Shown one piece after another: positions 6,520 to 13,797 of a DNA stretch of 17,512 nucleotides. The stretch covers positions 1-17,512 of the forward strand of contig DATMRA010000031.1 of assembly GCA_035566535.1 (NCBI GenBank). The letters run 5' to 3'. Each line of letters begins with the position of its first letter. The first letter of the stretch is position 1. The notes under the pieces were generated by a model. That model was not told where the DNA came from, did no database searches, and saw only the letters and a list, made by a program, of their open reading frames with translations. Made by a program: the position numbers and the translations under genes. The stretch comes from JAFARE01 sp035566535. GTDB lineage: Bacteria > Chloroflexota > Dormibacteria > Aeolococcales > Aeolococcaceae.

Positions 6520-6864
6520 TCAGATCCTGACGTGCTCGATGTTCACTTCCCGGAGTTCCTTGGGGCGGGGAATCTGATGCTCATCGAGGAGCCTCAGGCA
6601 CTCGATCACCAGGCGGGCGCCGTTCAGGTTCAGGCCATGGCCACGCGTCAGGCGCTGAATCGCCTGGAGCGTGAGCAGATCGCGCTGCGAGTACCGCCGC
6701 CGGTTGGTGGACGTGCGCTGCGGGATGACCAGCTTGAGCGCCTCGTACATCATCAGCGTCCGCGGGTGGATCTCGAGGATCTCCGCGGCGATGCTGAGGG
6801 TGTAGAGCGGCTTGTCGAGATCCATCCGGCCGGCCGGGGACTGCAGCAATTCAGCAGATGTCAT
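6520..6864 (-). CDS. MerR family regulator, HspR-like
   Basis: This is a small DNA-binding protein of 114 residues. The winged helix-turn-helix covers about 20-90: YTLSIAAEILEIHPRTLMMY, then RRRYSQRDLLTLQAIQRLT and GLNLNGARLVIECL. The HPRTLMMYE signature and the NLNG segment are those of HspR-type MerR proteins. HspR represses dnaK operons in actinobacteria, but no chaperone gene is nearby, so its targets are unknown. Start ATG 6864 has AGGA 7 bases upstream. ATG 6930 would add 22 residues and sits 13 bases below a TAGTAT -10-like hexamer (6944-6949), so it could be a nearly leaderless alternative. A decayed copy of its DNA-binding half lies at 5867-6001. Confidence 0.87.
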   Translation of the reverse strand: MTSAELLQSPAGRMDLDKPLYTLSIAAEILEIHPRTLMMYEALKLVIPQRTSTNRRRYSQRDLLTLQAIQRLTRGHGLNLNGARLVIECLRLLDEHQIPRPKELREVNIEHVRI

Positions 6865-7033
6865 TAGCGTGTCCTGTGTGCCCAGGCTGGTGGCTGACAG
6901 CCGCGGGCTGGTATTTCCCCCCTCCGACATGGAGGCTTTTCTGATACTAGACCATGGTCCCCCGAAGGGGAACACCGAACGGCGGGCTGGACCCCAGTAA
7001 CCGACCGGCGGAGCGGCCCGTTTCCCTGTGGTC

Positions 7034-7228
7034 ATGTCTGCCCAGCTTCCCCCGAAGCGGCTGGCGACGGCCCCCCCAACCGGCACCGATACCCTGGCCG
7101 TCCGCGAGCGCTATATCCGGCGCAAGCACCGCCGTATCACCGACCGTGGCTGGATCACGATGTGGGTGACGGTCAGCGCGTTGATCGGCTGGCTCTTCAT
7201 CGTCGGCTTCGCCGGTCTAGGCCACTGA
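7034..7228 (+). CDS. Small single-pass membrane protein, unknown function
   Basis: The 64-residue product has a Pro/Thr-rich start, a strongly basic middle (RERYIRRKHRRITDRG) and one membrane helix at about 44-62 ending in GLGH. Third codon positions are GC-rich as in the neighbouring genes, which supports coding. ATG 7034 has no clear ribosome-binding site; GTG 7028 two codons upstream is an alternative. It is transcribed divergently from the MerR-like gene, so it may be a target of that regulator, but this is only a positional inference. I recognise no family. Confidence 0.6.
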   Translation: MSAQLPPKRLATAPPTGTDTLAVRERYIRRKHRRITDRGWITMWVTVSALIGWLFIVGFAGLGH

Positions 7229-7339
7229 CACCCCGACGTCGGACGAGCCGCCTCGGGCACTGACCGGCCCCGACCTCATCGGCTGACATCGCGGGTCCTG
7301 CCGTCGCGGGGACCCTCGTCCCGGGCTGCAGTGATTCCT

Positions 7340-7383
7340 TCCCACAGATCCTGCGCAAGTGCCAATACCTGTTATCTGTGGGA
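7340..7383. repeat. 10-bp perfect inverted repeat with 24-base spacer
   Basis: TCCCACAGAT (7340-7349) pairs with ATCTGTGGGA (7374-7383). It lies between the small membrane-protein gene and the 3' end of the trehalose-phosphate synthase gene, which converge here. The long spacer and lack of a T tract make it a poor intrinsic terminator. An operator or a longer RNA fold is possible. The remaining bases of the 7229-7435 gap hold no recognisable gene. Confidence 0.4.
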
Positions 7384-7418
7384 CCCGGAATCAGGGTCCG
7401 CCCGGGGCGCTGCCCCCC
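7381..7418. terminator. Tandem hairpins at the 3' end of the GT20 gene
   Basis: GGACCC (7381-7386) pairs with GGGTCC (7394-7399) over a 7-base loop. A second small GC hairpin follows, GGGGC/GCCCC at about 7404-7416. They lie just beyond the stop of the minus-strand synthase gene. No T tract follows on either strand, so this is a tentative call. Confidence 0.3.
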
Positions 7419-7435
7419 GCGACGTCACCCGCTCG

Positions 7436-8932
7436 TCAACCGATGAGCTCACGGAGATCCTGTAGCTGCTCGGCTATCCAACGTGAGATGTCGTGGCTGC
7501 GCACGATCTCGCGGATTCGTGTGAGCCGCGCGCGGCGTTCCTTCAGCTCCATCATCAGTCCGCGGTAGAGAGCGTCGGCCGTTTCGTCGATGTCGAATGG
7601 GTTGACGGTGAGCGCGTGCTCGCCCAGCTCTTCGTGTGAACCAGCATTCTCGCTGAGCACGAGGACTCCGTTGCGACGATTGCAGAGCGGGCCCTCCTTG
7701 GCCACGAGGTTCATGCCGTCGTAGATGGGATTCACAAGCAACACGTCGAAGTTCCGGTAGCCGGCCATTGCCCGCACCATGTTGTCCTCCACCTCGACGC
7801 GTATCGGCGTCCAACCGCCGCGGCTGAAGGCGCGGTTGATTCGCGCGGCGACGCTGAGGACGCTGCCGAGATACGCGCGGTAGTCGTCGATGTCCTGCCG
7901 GCTTGGCTGCAGATAAGCCCAGAACATGACATCGCCGTGCAGTTCCGGATGGGCCTGGAGCAGCCGCTCGTACGCAAGAAACCCGCGGACGATGTTCTTG
8001 CTCAGATCAGTCCGATCAACCCGCAGGATCAGGTGCTTGGGACGCCATTGGTTGATGCGTTCCTCCTCCGCGTGCACCTCCGGCGAGTCCGCGTTGCGCA
8101 TGAACTCGGTGGTGTCGATACTGATCGGGTAGTTGCGCACCCACACCGCGCGCCCGTCGAAGAAGACAGTGCGCTCGCGCAAATCGACGGCAAGTCCGAG
8201 GTTCTCCTCGCACGTCATGAGAAAGTTGCGCACATCGCGACTGGTCTGAAACCCGATGACGTCCGCGCCGAGCAGTCCGTGCACGATGGCGTCGCGCATA
8301 CGCCTGGGCAGGATCGTCCAGTACTGCGGCGTCGGCCAGGGTATATGGACGAAATGCTGGATGCGCACGTCCGGCAGCTGCTCGCGCACGAGTTGCGGCA
8401 CGCAGTAGAGCTGATAGTCCTGCACGAACACCAGCGGCGGCCGCTTCGACCCGCGCGCTTCCTGCACCACACGCTCCGCGACCTGTCTGTTCACGTTGAC
8501 GTAGCCGTTCGTCCAGGCCGTCTGAATTGACGCGTCCACCACCGGCTCGCGGGCCAGGTCCCATAGGTAGTGCTGGATGAACCAGAGGAGCGGGTTGGCG
8601 ATGACGCTGTAATAGAGCTCGTACGCCTCGCGGCCGGGATCCACGAAGGCCACCCGGTACCGGGTGCCGTCATCCGTGACCAGCGCAGCCGGATCGCCGC
8701 GCGCGGCCAGTTCGCGGTCGGTGTCGTCGCGGGCGATCGCCACCCAGATCGCGTGGGTGGCGGCGGCGAGCGAGCTGAGCGCCGTCACCAGGCCACCTGC
8801 ACCCTTGACGAGGCGTTCGGGGGTTCCTCGGTAGGGGTCTGCCGGCTGGAGGGTGAGAGGCGCCCGGTTCGCGACCACGATGGGCTGAACGTGCCGCAGC
8901 AGGCGGCGCGTATACGGCTCGATGGCTGGCAG
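7436..8932 (-). CDS. otsA: Trehalose-6-phosphate synthase family protein (GT20)
   Basis: Retaining glycosyltransferase of the GT20 family, expected to join a nucleotide-sugar glucose to glucose-6-phosphate. Family motifs in order: VANRAP, KGAGGLVTAL (phosphate loop), LLWFIQHY, VQDYQLYCVPQL, HFVHIPWP, GADVIGFQTS, VDRTDLSKN (the conserved Arg and Lys of the donor site), NPIYDGMNLVAKEG and VLSENAGSHEELG. VQDYQL replaces the usual VHDYHL and HIPWP the usual HIPFP, so a close relative with another acceptor cannot be excluded. No trehalose-phosphate phosphatase gene is nearby. The first ordinary start, GTG 8878, would begin inside the first beta strand. CTG 8932 is in frame, adds RRLLRHVQPI before VVANRAP, and lies 6 bases after GGAGG of a GGAGGTGA ribosome-binding site, so I prefer it (498 residues). 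Confidence 0.9.
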   Translation of the reverse strand: MPAIEPYTRRLLRHVQPIVVANRAPLTLQPADPYRGTPERLVKGAGGLVTALSSLAAATHAIWVAIARDDTDRELAARGDPAALVTDDGTRYRVAFVDPGREAYELYYSVIANPLLWFIQHYLWDLAREPVVDASIQTAWTNGYVNVNRQVAERVVQEARGSKRPPLVFVQDYQLYCVPQLVREQLPDVRIQHFVHIPWPTPQYWTILPRRMRDAIVHGLLGADVIGFQTSRDVRNFLMTCEENLGLAVDLRERTVFFDGRAVWVRNYPISIDTTEFMRNADSPEVHAEEERINQWRPKHLILRVDRTDLSKNIVRGFLAYERLLQAHPELHGDVMFWAYLQPSRQDIDDYRAYLGSVLSVAARINRAFSRGGWTPIRVEVEDNMVRAMAGYRNFDVLLVNPIYDGMNLVAKEGPLCNRRNGVLVLSENAGSHEELGEHALTVNPFDIDETADALYRGLMMELKERRARLTRIREIVRSHDISRWIAEQLQDLRELIG

Positions 8933-8975
8933 GGGTCACCTCCGACGTCCGCTGGGCGGACCCCCTCTCCGAGCC

Positions 8976-9003
8976 ATCGTACCGGCTTGAACCGGCTGGG
9001 CAA
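8976..9003 (-). promoter_or_regulatory. Possible promoter of the GT20 gene
   Basis: On the minus strand TTGCCC (8998-9003) and TACGAT (8976-8981) are separated by 16 bases. Transcription starting near 8969 would give a leader of about 37 bases containing the GGAGGTGA site. The match to consensus is moderate. It lies in the divergent gap shared with the alpha/beta hydrolase gene. Confidence 0.4.
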
Positions 9004-9040
9004 AACGCTCCAGGCCGCCGCTCAACCACAATCCCGGCTC

Positions 9041-9904
9041 GTGCCACACACAATCCGCGAATTCCGTGTCCCCACCCGGGGTCCGCGCATCTCGGTCCGC
9101 GACCACGAGGGTGGCGAGCCCACGCTGCTGGCCCTGCACGGCCTGGCCAGCAACGCCCGGTGGTGGGATCTGGTCGCCGAGCGCCTCGCTCCGACGAACC
9201 GGGTGATTGCCGTGGACCTGCGCGGTCACGGCCTCAGCGACCGCCCCGACGACGGCTACGACTTCGACACGGTTGCCGGCGACCTGCACGATGTCGTCAG
9301 CCAATTGCACCCAGCCCCGCTGGCGGTCGCCGGGCACAGCTGGGGCGCGTCGGTTGCGCTCGTCTACGCGGCGAATTACGCCGCGACGACCGTGGGAGCG
9401 ATCTGCGTCGACGGTGGCGCCACCGACCTCAAGGCGTACTTCGGGCCCAGCTGGGCGATGGCGGAACAGACGATGAAGCCTCCCGCGCTGTCTGGCCTGA
9501 CGGCCGCGACGCTGCGAGCCTGGATGGACAGCTCACCGATCAGCGAGGGCTCCGACGCGAATACGGCGGCCGCGATCATGCAGGCCAATTTCGAGGACGA
9601 CGGTTCGGGCAGGGGCACCCTCCAGCCCCGCTTGGCCCTGGCCAACCACATGCAGATCGCCCACCACCTCTACGACCTGGACGGCTTCGAGGTGATGTCC
9701 CGGACCGCCTGCCCGGTCCTCTTCATCCCAGCGGGACACCCGGACCATGAGGACCTGCCCAAGGTACGCGCCATGGATCGCGCCCGCGCCGTGCTCGGCG
9801 ATCGCGCCCGAGTCGTGTGGGTGGACGGCGTGCACGACATCCCCGTTCAGCGCCCGGCCGAGGTGGCCGCGGCGATCAGCGACTTCCTGGACAGCCTCCG
9901 TTAG
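9041..9904 (+). CDS. Alpha/beta-fold hydrolase
   Basis: The 287-residue cytoplasmic hydrolase begins at GTG 9041. Earlier in-frame starts would lie antisense to the GT20 gene and add residues unlike the family. Motifs: oxyanion-hole HG at 33-34 (LLALHGLASNARWWD), the strand VIAVDLRGHGLSDRP (55-69), nucleophile elbow GHSWG with Ser100, and the catalytic His265 (GVHDIP). The acid is probably in the PAGHPDHED stretch (230-238). A helical cap at about 130-215 is expected to set the substrate, which I cannot name; esterase, lactonase, epoxide hydrolase and haloperoxidase-like enzymes share this core. There is no clear ribosome-binding site before the GTG, so the message may be leaderless or the start slightly wrong. 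Confidence 0.86.
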   Translation: MPHTIREFRVPTRGPRISVRDHEGGEPTLLALHGLASNARWWDLVAERLAPTNRVIAVDLRGHGLSDRPDDGYDFDTVAGDLHDVVSQLHPAPLAVAGHSWGASVALVYAANYAATTVGAICVDGGATDLKAYFGPSWAMAEQTMKPPALSGLTAATLRAWMDSSPISEGSDANTAAAIMQANFEDDGSGRGTLQPRLALANHMQIAHHLYDLDGFEVMSRTACPVLFIPAGHPDHEDLPKVRAMDRARAVLGDRARVVWVDGVHDIPVQRPAEVAAAISDFLDSLR

Positions 9905-9911
9905 GGAAGAT

Positions 9912-9940
9912 GGGCCCGGCGCCGCGTCGGCGCCGAGCCC
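9912..9940. terminator. Strong GC hairpin between convergent genes
   Basis: GGCGCCG (9918-9924) pairs perfectly with CGGCGCC (9928-9934) over a CGT loop. GGGC (9912-9915) pairs with GCCC (9937-9940) beyond a two-base internal loop. It lies 8 bases after the hydrolase stop and before the 3' end of the minus-strand Asp-box gene, so it could serve both. Only a weak GTGTT follows instead of a T run. Confidence 0.5.
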
Positions 9941-9988
9941 GTGTTGCCCGTCCGCGGGCACTGCCCGTAGACGGTGACGCGTCAATGA

Positions 9989-11983
9989 CTAAGGCAAGCC
10001 GAGCCCTATCGTCGTGAAGACGTCTTCATCGAAGCCTGGGACGTTGCCGTTGGTGACGCGGCACTGACCCAGCGGATCGGAGTTGCTTGGGCACTGGTAG
10101 AACTCCGTGTTGCGCGCGTCGGTCCACATCGGGTAGGCGGTCGTGCCACTCACCGCGAGTCCCGAGTAGTCACCCGCGAAGACGCTGTACCCGTTCACCA
10201 TGTCCGGGAACTCCGTGGGTGGTGGCGTGCTGACGTTGGTCACGCGCGTGTGCGCGAAGCCGGTCGGGTGCCATGCCGCCAGTGAAATGTCGAGGTTGCC
10301 GTTGTTCTGGTCGCCGTTGTACTGCCGGTCGTAATAGGAGACGGCAAGCGTTCCGGCGGAGTTGACGGCGGCCCACTGCCACCACTGATCCGCGAGCTGT
10401 CCCGACTCGTTGCTCACGACTGTGCCGCTCGCGGGCGGAGTCGTCGCTCCACTCCACGTGGCCCCACCGTTGGTGGTGGTGGAAAGCAGGATGTCGTTGT
10501 TGCACCCGTTCACATCTCCAACACCTGTGAACAGGTTGGTGCCGAAGTTCGGGTCGAGCCCGTTGGGTGCGCACTGACCGTTTCCGGCCGCGTTGGACGG
10601 ATTGGAATGCGGGTTGATGTAGCTGCCGAACGTGACATAGACCTTGTTGGCGTTGGTCGGATCGGCAGCGCCGCTCGGCAAGTTGGTCGCGCGGAAGACC
10701 GACACGTTCGAGAGGGGTGCTGTGGGCACGCAGCTGCGACCTGCGTCATCGCCCGTGTACGTCGCGCAGTCCGGCAGATCGTAGTACTGGCTCACGAGCT
10801 TTGGCGGGCTCCACGTCGCGCCACCGTTGGTCGACTTCACCACGAGGATGTCGTTGTGGTTGTCCGACGGTCCGGTGAGCGGGTTGTTGAAGTTGGCAAA
10901 GAAGACGTAGAGGTCGCCGTTGGCTGCGACCACCGGGTCACTGAACTGGTTGTTGTCGCAGGCGTTGGGAGTGACCGAACCGTTCGTGCACAGCGTCGAC
11001 GAAGACCCGCTGATTGCCTTGGGCGTGGAGAAGGTCGTGCCGTGGTCGTTCGAGGACGAGAAGTAGATGTTCGCCGTCGTGCAGAAAGAGGTGGACGCGC
11101 CGCACGGCGCGTAATGCGTCCAGGTCTCGTAGATTCGATCCCTAAACGGGCTGCTCGTATACGAGTCGGCGGCAATGTACGGCTTGTCTTCGAGCGTGAA
11201 CTGCGTACTCGAGTTGAGGCCAGGAGTCACGATCACCTGGCCGGTGCCGCCCTTGGCGCCCGATCCGCTCGGGAAATTCCAGGACGCGCCGCCGTCGACC
11301 GAACGAAACACGAAGATCCCGCTGGCGCAGTTGCCCGCGGGGTTGGGGCACAGCGCGGTGTCGTTGGTCGGAAACGACCGATCAAACACGCCGCAGCTGT
11401 AGTACGCGGCTCCGGTGCTGTCGAACGCGATACCCGGGTCACCCGAGCTCGTCCAGTAGTGCCGAGCGGCGGAGGAATTGTCCACGCCGCCGACCGAGAA
11501 GCCGATGGGAAGCAGTCCACTGCCCCAGTCCTTGCCGCTGTCTCGGCTGAAGTCGTACCCGCACGAACCGTCGCCGCGGCGATAGTCGTTCTGGGTGCCG
11601 ATCACGTTCTTGGGGTTGGTGGGGTTGACCGCTATGGCCGTCTCGTTCTGCGCCTGGCCTCTGCCCGCGTACCGCGGAACGGTGTTGCTCGAGCAGTCCT
11701 GGTTGGCCCGGACGTTGTTCCCGCTCACCTGGGAGCAGCCAAATGAATCCGCGGTGGGCGGGACGACCCCTGAACTGACCTGGGGACTCTTTGCGGCGCG
11801 GGCCTGACCGTTTGTCCCCGCCTGGACGTCCTGCATGATGTAGCCGGAGATCCGGTTCGCCCAGCGCGAATGCTTGATGTCAAACGCCTTCGCCGGCGTG
11901 CCTCCACCGCTTCCAAAGCTTGCATATAAGCCCATCGCGCCCACCGCAGCCGCGATGAACACAATAAGAACTCGACGCCTCAT
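9989..11983 (-). CDS. Secreted or membrane-tethered Asp-box (BNR repeat, sialidase-fold) protein
   Basis: The 664-residue product starts at ATG 11983, 7 bases after AGGAGG. Residues 1-23 (MRRRVLIVFIAAAVGAMGLY) are a signal peptide or uncleaved anchor. Asp-box motifs lie at 146-153 (SRDSGKDW), 228-235 (SVDGGASW), 311-318 (SNDHGTTF), 384-391 (STNGGATW) and 503-510 (TTNGGATW). Together with the late GDYSGLAV and YPMWTDAR segments (604-623), these match actinobacterial and Chloroflexota proteins labelled exo-alpha-sialidase. The classical arginine triad cannot be assigned from sequence alone, so activity is uncertain. Unlike the Asp-box protein at 199-1995, it has no C-terminal hydrophobic and arginine tail. 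It is the downstream neighbour of the aldehyde dehydrogenase gene but has its own 155-base upstream gap. Confidence 0.87.
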   Translation of the reverse strand: MRRRVLIVFIAAAVGAMGLYASFGSGGGTPAKAFDIKHSRWANRISGYIMQDVQAGTNGQARAAKSPQVSSGVVPPTADSFGCSQVSGNNVRANQDCSSNTVPRYAGRGQAQNETAIAVNPTNPKNVIGTQNDYRRGDGSCGYDFSRDSGKDWGSGLLPIGFSVGGVDNSSAARHYWTSSGDPGIAFDSTGAAYYSCGVFDRSFPTNDTALCPNPAGNCASGIFVFRSVDGGASWNFPSGSGAKGGTGQVIVTPGLNSSTQFTLEDKPYIAADSYTSSPFRDRIYETWTHYAPCGASTSFCTTANIYFSSSNDHGTTFSTPKAISGSSSTLCTNGSVTPNACDNNQFSDPVVAANGDLYVFFANFNNPLTGPSDNHNDILVVKSTNGGATWSPPKLVSQYYDLPDCATYTGDDAGRSCVPTAPLSNVSVFRATNLPSGAADPTNANKVYVTFGSYINPHSNPSNAAGNGQCAPNGLDPNFGTNLFTGVGDVNGCNNDILLSTTTNGGATWSGATTPPASGTVVSNESGQLADQWWQWAAVNSAGTLAVSYYDRQYNGDQNNGNLDISLAAWHPTGFAHTRVTNVSTPPPTEFPDMVNGYSVFAGDYSGLAVSGTTAYPMWTDARNTEFYQCPSNSDPLGQCRVTNGNVPGFDEDVFTTIGLGLP

Positions 11984-12138
11984 GCCTCTACCTCCTACTG
12001 GACAGAAACCACGTGGACGAACGTCGAATCCCCCCCGGGCTCCTGACCTATCGTCTTACCCCTAAGCCGATCAGGAACCGAGCAGCCGAACTATCCGCGC
12101 CATGTACCGCGACTGTCAACTGCCCGCGGAGGCCGAGG

Positions 12139-13665
12139 CTAGCCGAGCAGAACGTCCCAGAGATAACGGTCGCGGCGGGGAACGTTCTGGTCGACGTAGA
12201 TGTGCTTGACCTCGGTGTACCCCTTGAGGCCGTAGATCCCATGCTCGCGACCGATCCCGCTCTGCTTGTAGCCGCCAAACGGCGCCTGGGGATTGAGCAG
12301 GTGCCAGTCGTTGATCCACACGGTTCCGGTGCGCAGCTGCTTGGCCACCTCGATGGCCTGGCGGGTGTCGCGCGACCACACGCCGCCGGCGAGCCCGTAG
12401 ATGCTGCGGTTCGCGCGCTGCACCACCTCGTTCAGGTCGCTCCATCGCTGCGCCGCCAGCACCGGGCCGAAGATCTCCTCGGTGGCCGCATGCGAGTCCG
12501 GTGGGACGTCGGTGAGGATGGTCGGTTGGATGAAGAAGCCGCGGTCACCGGCGCCGGTGGCCCGGCCGCCACCGCACGCGACCGTCGCTCCCTCTGATTT
12601 CGCCCGCTCGATCGCCGACAGGATCATGTCGTACTGCTGCTTGTTGATGACCGGGCCCACTTGCGAGTCGAAGTCGGCCGCGTCGCCAACGCGCAAGCTC
12701 GCCGCGGTGTCAATGAGGCGATCAACGAACTGGTCGTAGATGTCGTCGTGGACGTACAGGCGCGTGCCGGACTCGCACATCTGGCCCTGGTGGAGGAAGA
12801 CGCCGAAAAGGGTGCCGTCCACTGCGATGTCGAGATCGGCGTCGGGGCAGACGATGCTGGCCGACTTGCCGCCCAATTCGAGCGTCACCTTCTTAATGGT
12901 CGCAGCGGCCGCGGCGGCGACCTTTCTCCCGGTCGCGGTCGAGCCGGTGAACGCCAGCTTGTCCACGTCGGGGCTCTCCACCAGCTCTGCGCCGAGCTCA
13001 ACGCTCGGACCCGTGATCACGTTGAGCACGCCCTTGGGAAGGAGACCCGTCTCGTCGATCGCGCGCACGAGCTCGAGCGCGCTGAGGGGTGTTTGTGGGG
13101 CGGGCTTGAGGACGAGCGAGTTGCCCATCGCGAGGGCGGGGGCGATCTTCCACATGGCGAAGATCAGGGGGTAGTTCCAGGGGACGATGCCCGCGCACAC
13201 TCCCACCGGCTCGCGCTGGACGAAGTTCCACGAGACGTACGGCTGATCGATCCAGGCCAGCGGTTCGTACCAGGGGAGTGAGAGCGCCTGCTCCGCGGTG
13301 CTGCGCAACCACTCGACGGCGAATGGCACGTCGATCACGGATGTTTTCCGGATCACGGCCCCGGCGTTCTGCGCTTCCAGCAGTCCCCACCCGCCCGACA
13401 CCTCCTCGAGGTGCTTGACGATTTCGAACATGATCTGGCTGCGCTGCAGCTGGCTCTTCAGCCGCCAGTCGCCGGCTTCGAAAGAACGGCGCGCCGCAGC
13501 CACCGCCCGGCGCGCGTCCTCGCGGCTGCCGGCGGCGGCGGCCGCCATGACTTCTTCGTTCGAGGGATTGAGAATCTCGTAGGTCTCACCCCCGGCAGCG
13601 TCAACCCACTCGCCGTCGATGTACTGCTGGTACGTCGCCACCTCGGGCTTGACAATCGTGGCCAT
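12139..13665 (-). CDS. NAD(P)-dependent aldehyde dehydrogenase
   Basis: This enzyme of the aldehyde dehydrogenase superfamily oxidises an aldehyde to the acid with NAD(P). Its 508 residues match the usual length. Start ATG 13665 follows GGAGG by 6 bases. Catalytic residues are all present: Cys297 (GQMCESG), general base Glu263 (LELGGKS), Asn164 (VPWNYP), Lys187 (VLKPAP) and Glu397 (EEIFGPV). The GSTATG loop (241-246) belongs to the cofactor site. The C-terminal APFGGYKQSGIGRE segment (461-474) is typical of betaine-aldehyde, phenylacetaldehyde and related dehydrogenases. The substrate is not determined by these motifs and no pathway partner lies beside it. It is divergent from the PrgI-MinD gene across a 132-base gap. 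Confidence 0.95.
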   Translation of the reverse strand: MATIVKPEVATYQQYIDGEWVDAAGGETYEILNPSNEEVMAAAAAGSREDARRAVAAARRSFEAGDWRLKSQLQRSQIMFEIVKHLEEVSGGWGLLEAQNAGAVIRKTSVIDVPFAVEWLRSTAEQALSLPWYEPLAWIDQPYVSWNFVQREPVGVCAGIVPWNYPLIFAMWKIAPALAMGNSLVLKPAPQTPLSALELVRAIDETGLLPKGVLNVITGPSVELGAELVESPDVDKLAFTGSTATGRKVAAAAAATIKKVTLELGGKSASIVCPDADLDIAVDGTLFGVFLHQGQMCESGTRLYVHDDIYDQFVDRLIDTAASLRVGDAADFDSQVGPVINKQQYDMILSAIERAKSEGATVACGGGRATGAGDRGFFIQPTILTDVPPDSHAATEEIFGPVLAAQRWSDLNEVVQRANRSIYGLAGGVWSRDTRQAIEVAKQLRTGTVWINDWHLLNPQAPFGGYKQSGIGREHGIYGLKGYTEVKHIYVDQNVPRRDRYLWDVLLG

Positions 13666-13797
13666 TCGATCCCTCCGCGTTGACAGGTATGTCGATTATT
13701 AGCCTTTGTCCGTCGCAGGGCGCCAGGGACAGGCACACTTCGTAGTCATTCTGCATTAGCTGAACTACTGTACAGGCGTGTGATGGGGAGGACCTCT

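Noticed and set aside
8570..9040. N-terminal extension of the alpha/beta hydrolase
   Set aside because: The frame is open but lies mostly antisense to the GT20 gene and adds 157 residues unlike any hydrolase domain.
13768..13775. CTGTACAG palindrome as a LexA-type or other operator
   Set aside because: It is only an 8-base palindrome without the longer SOS-box pattern, and nothing links the flanking genes to a known regulator.
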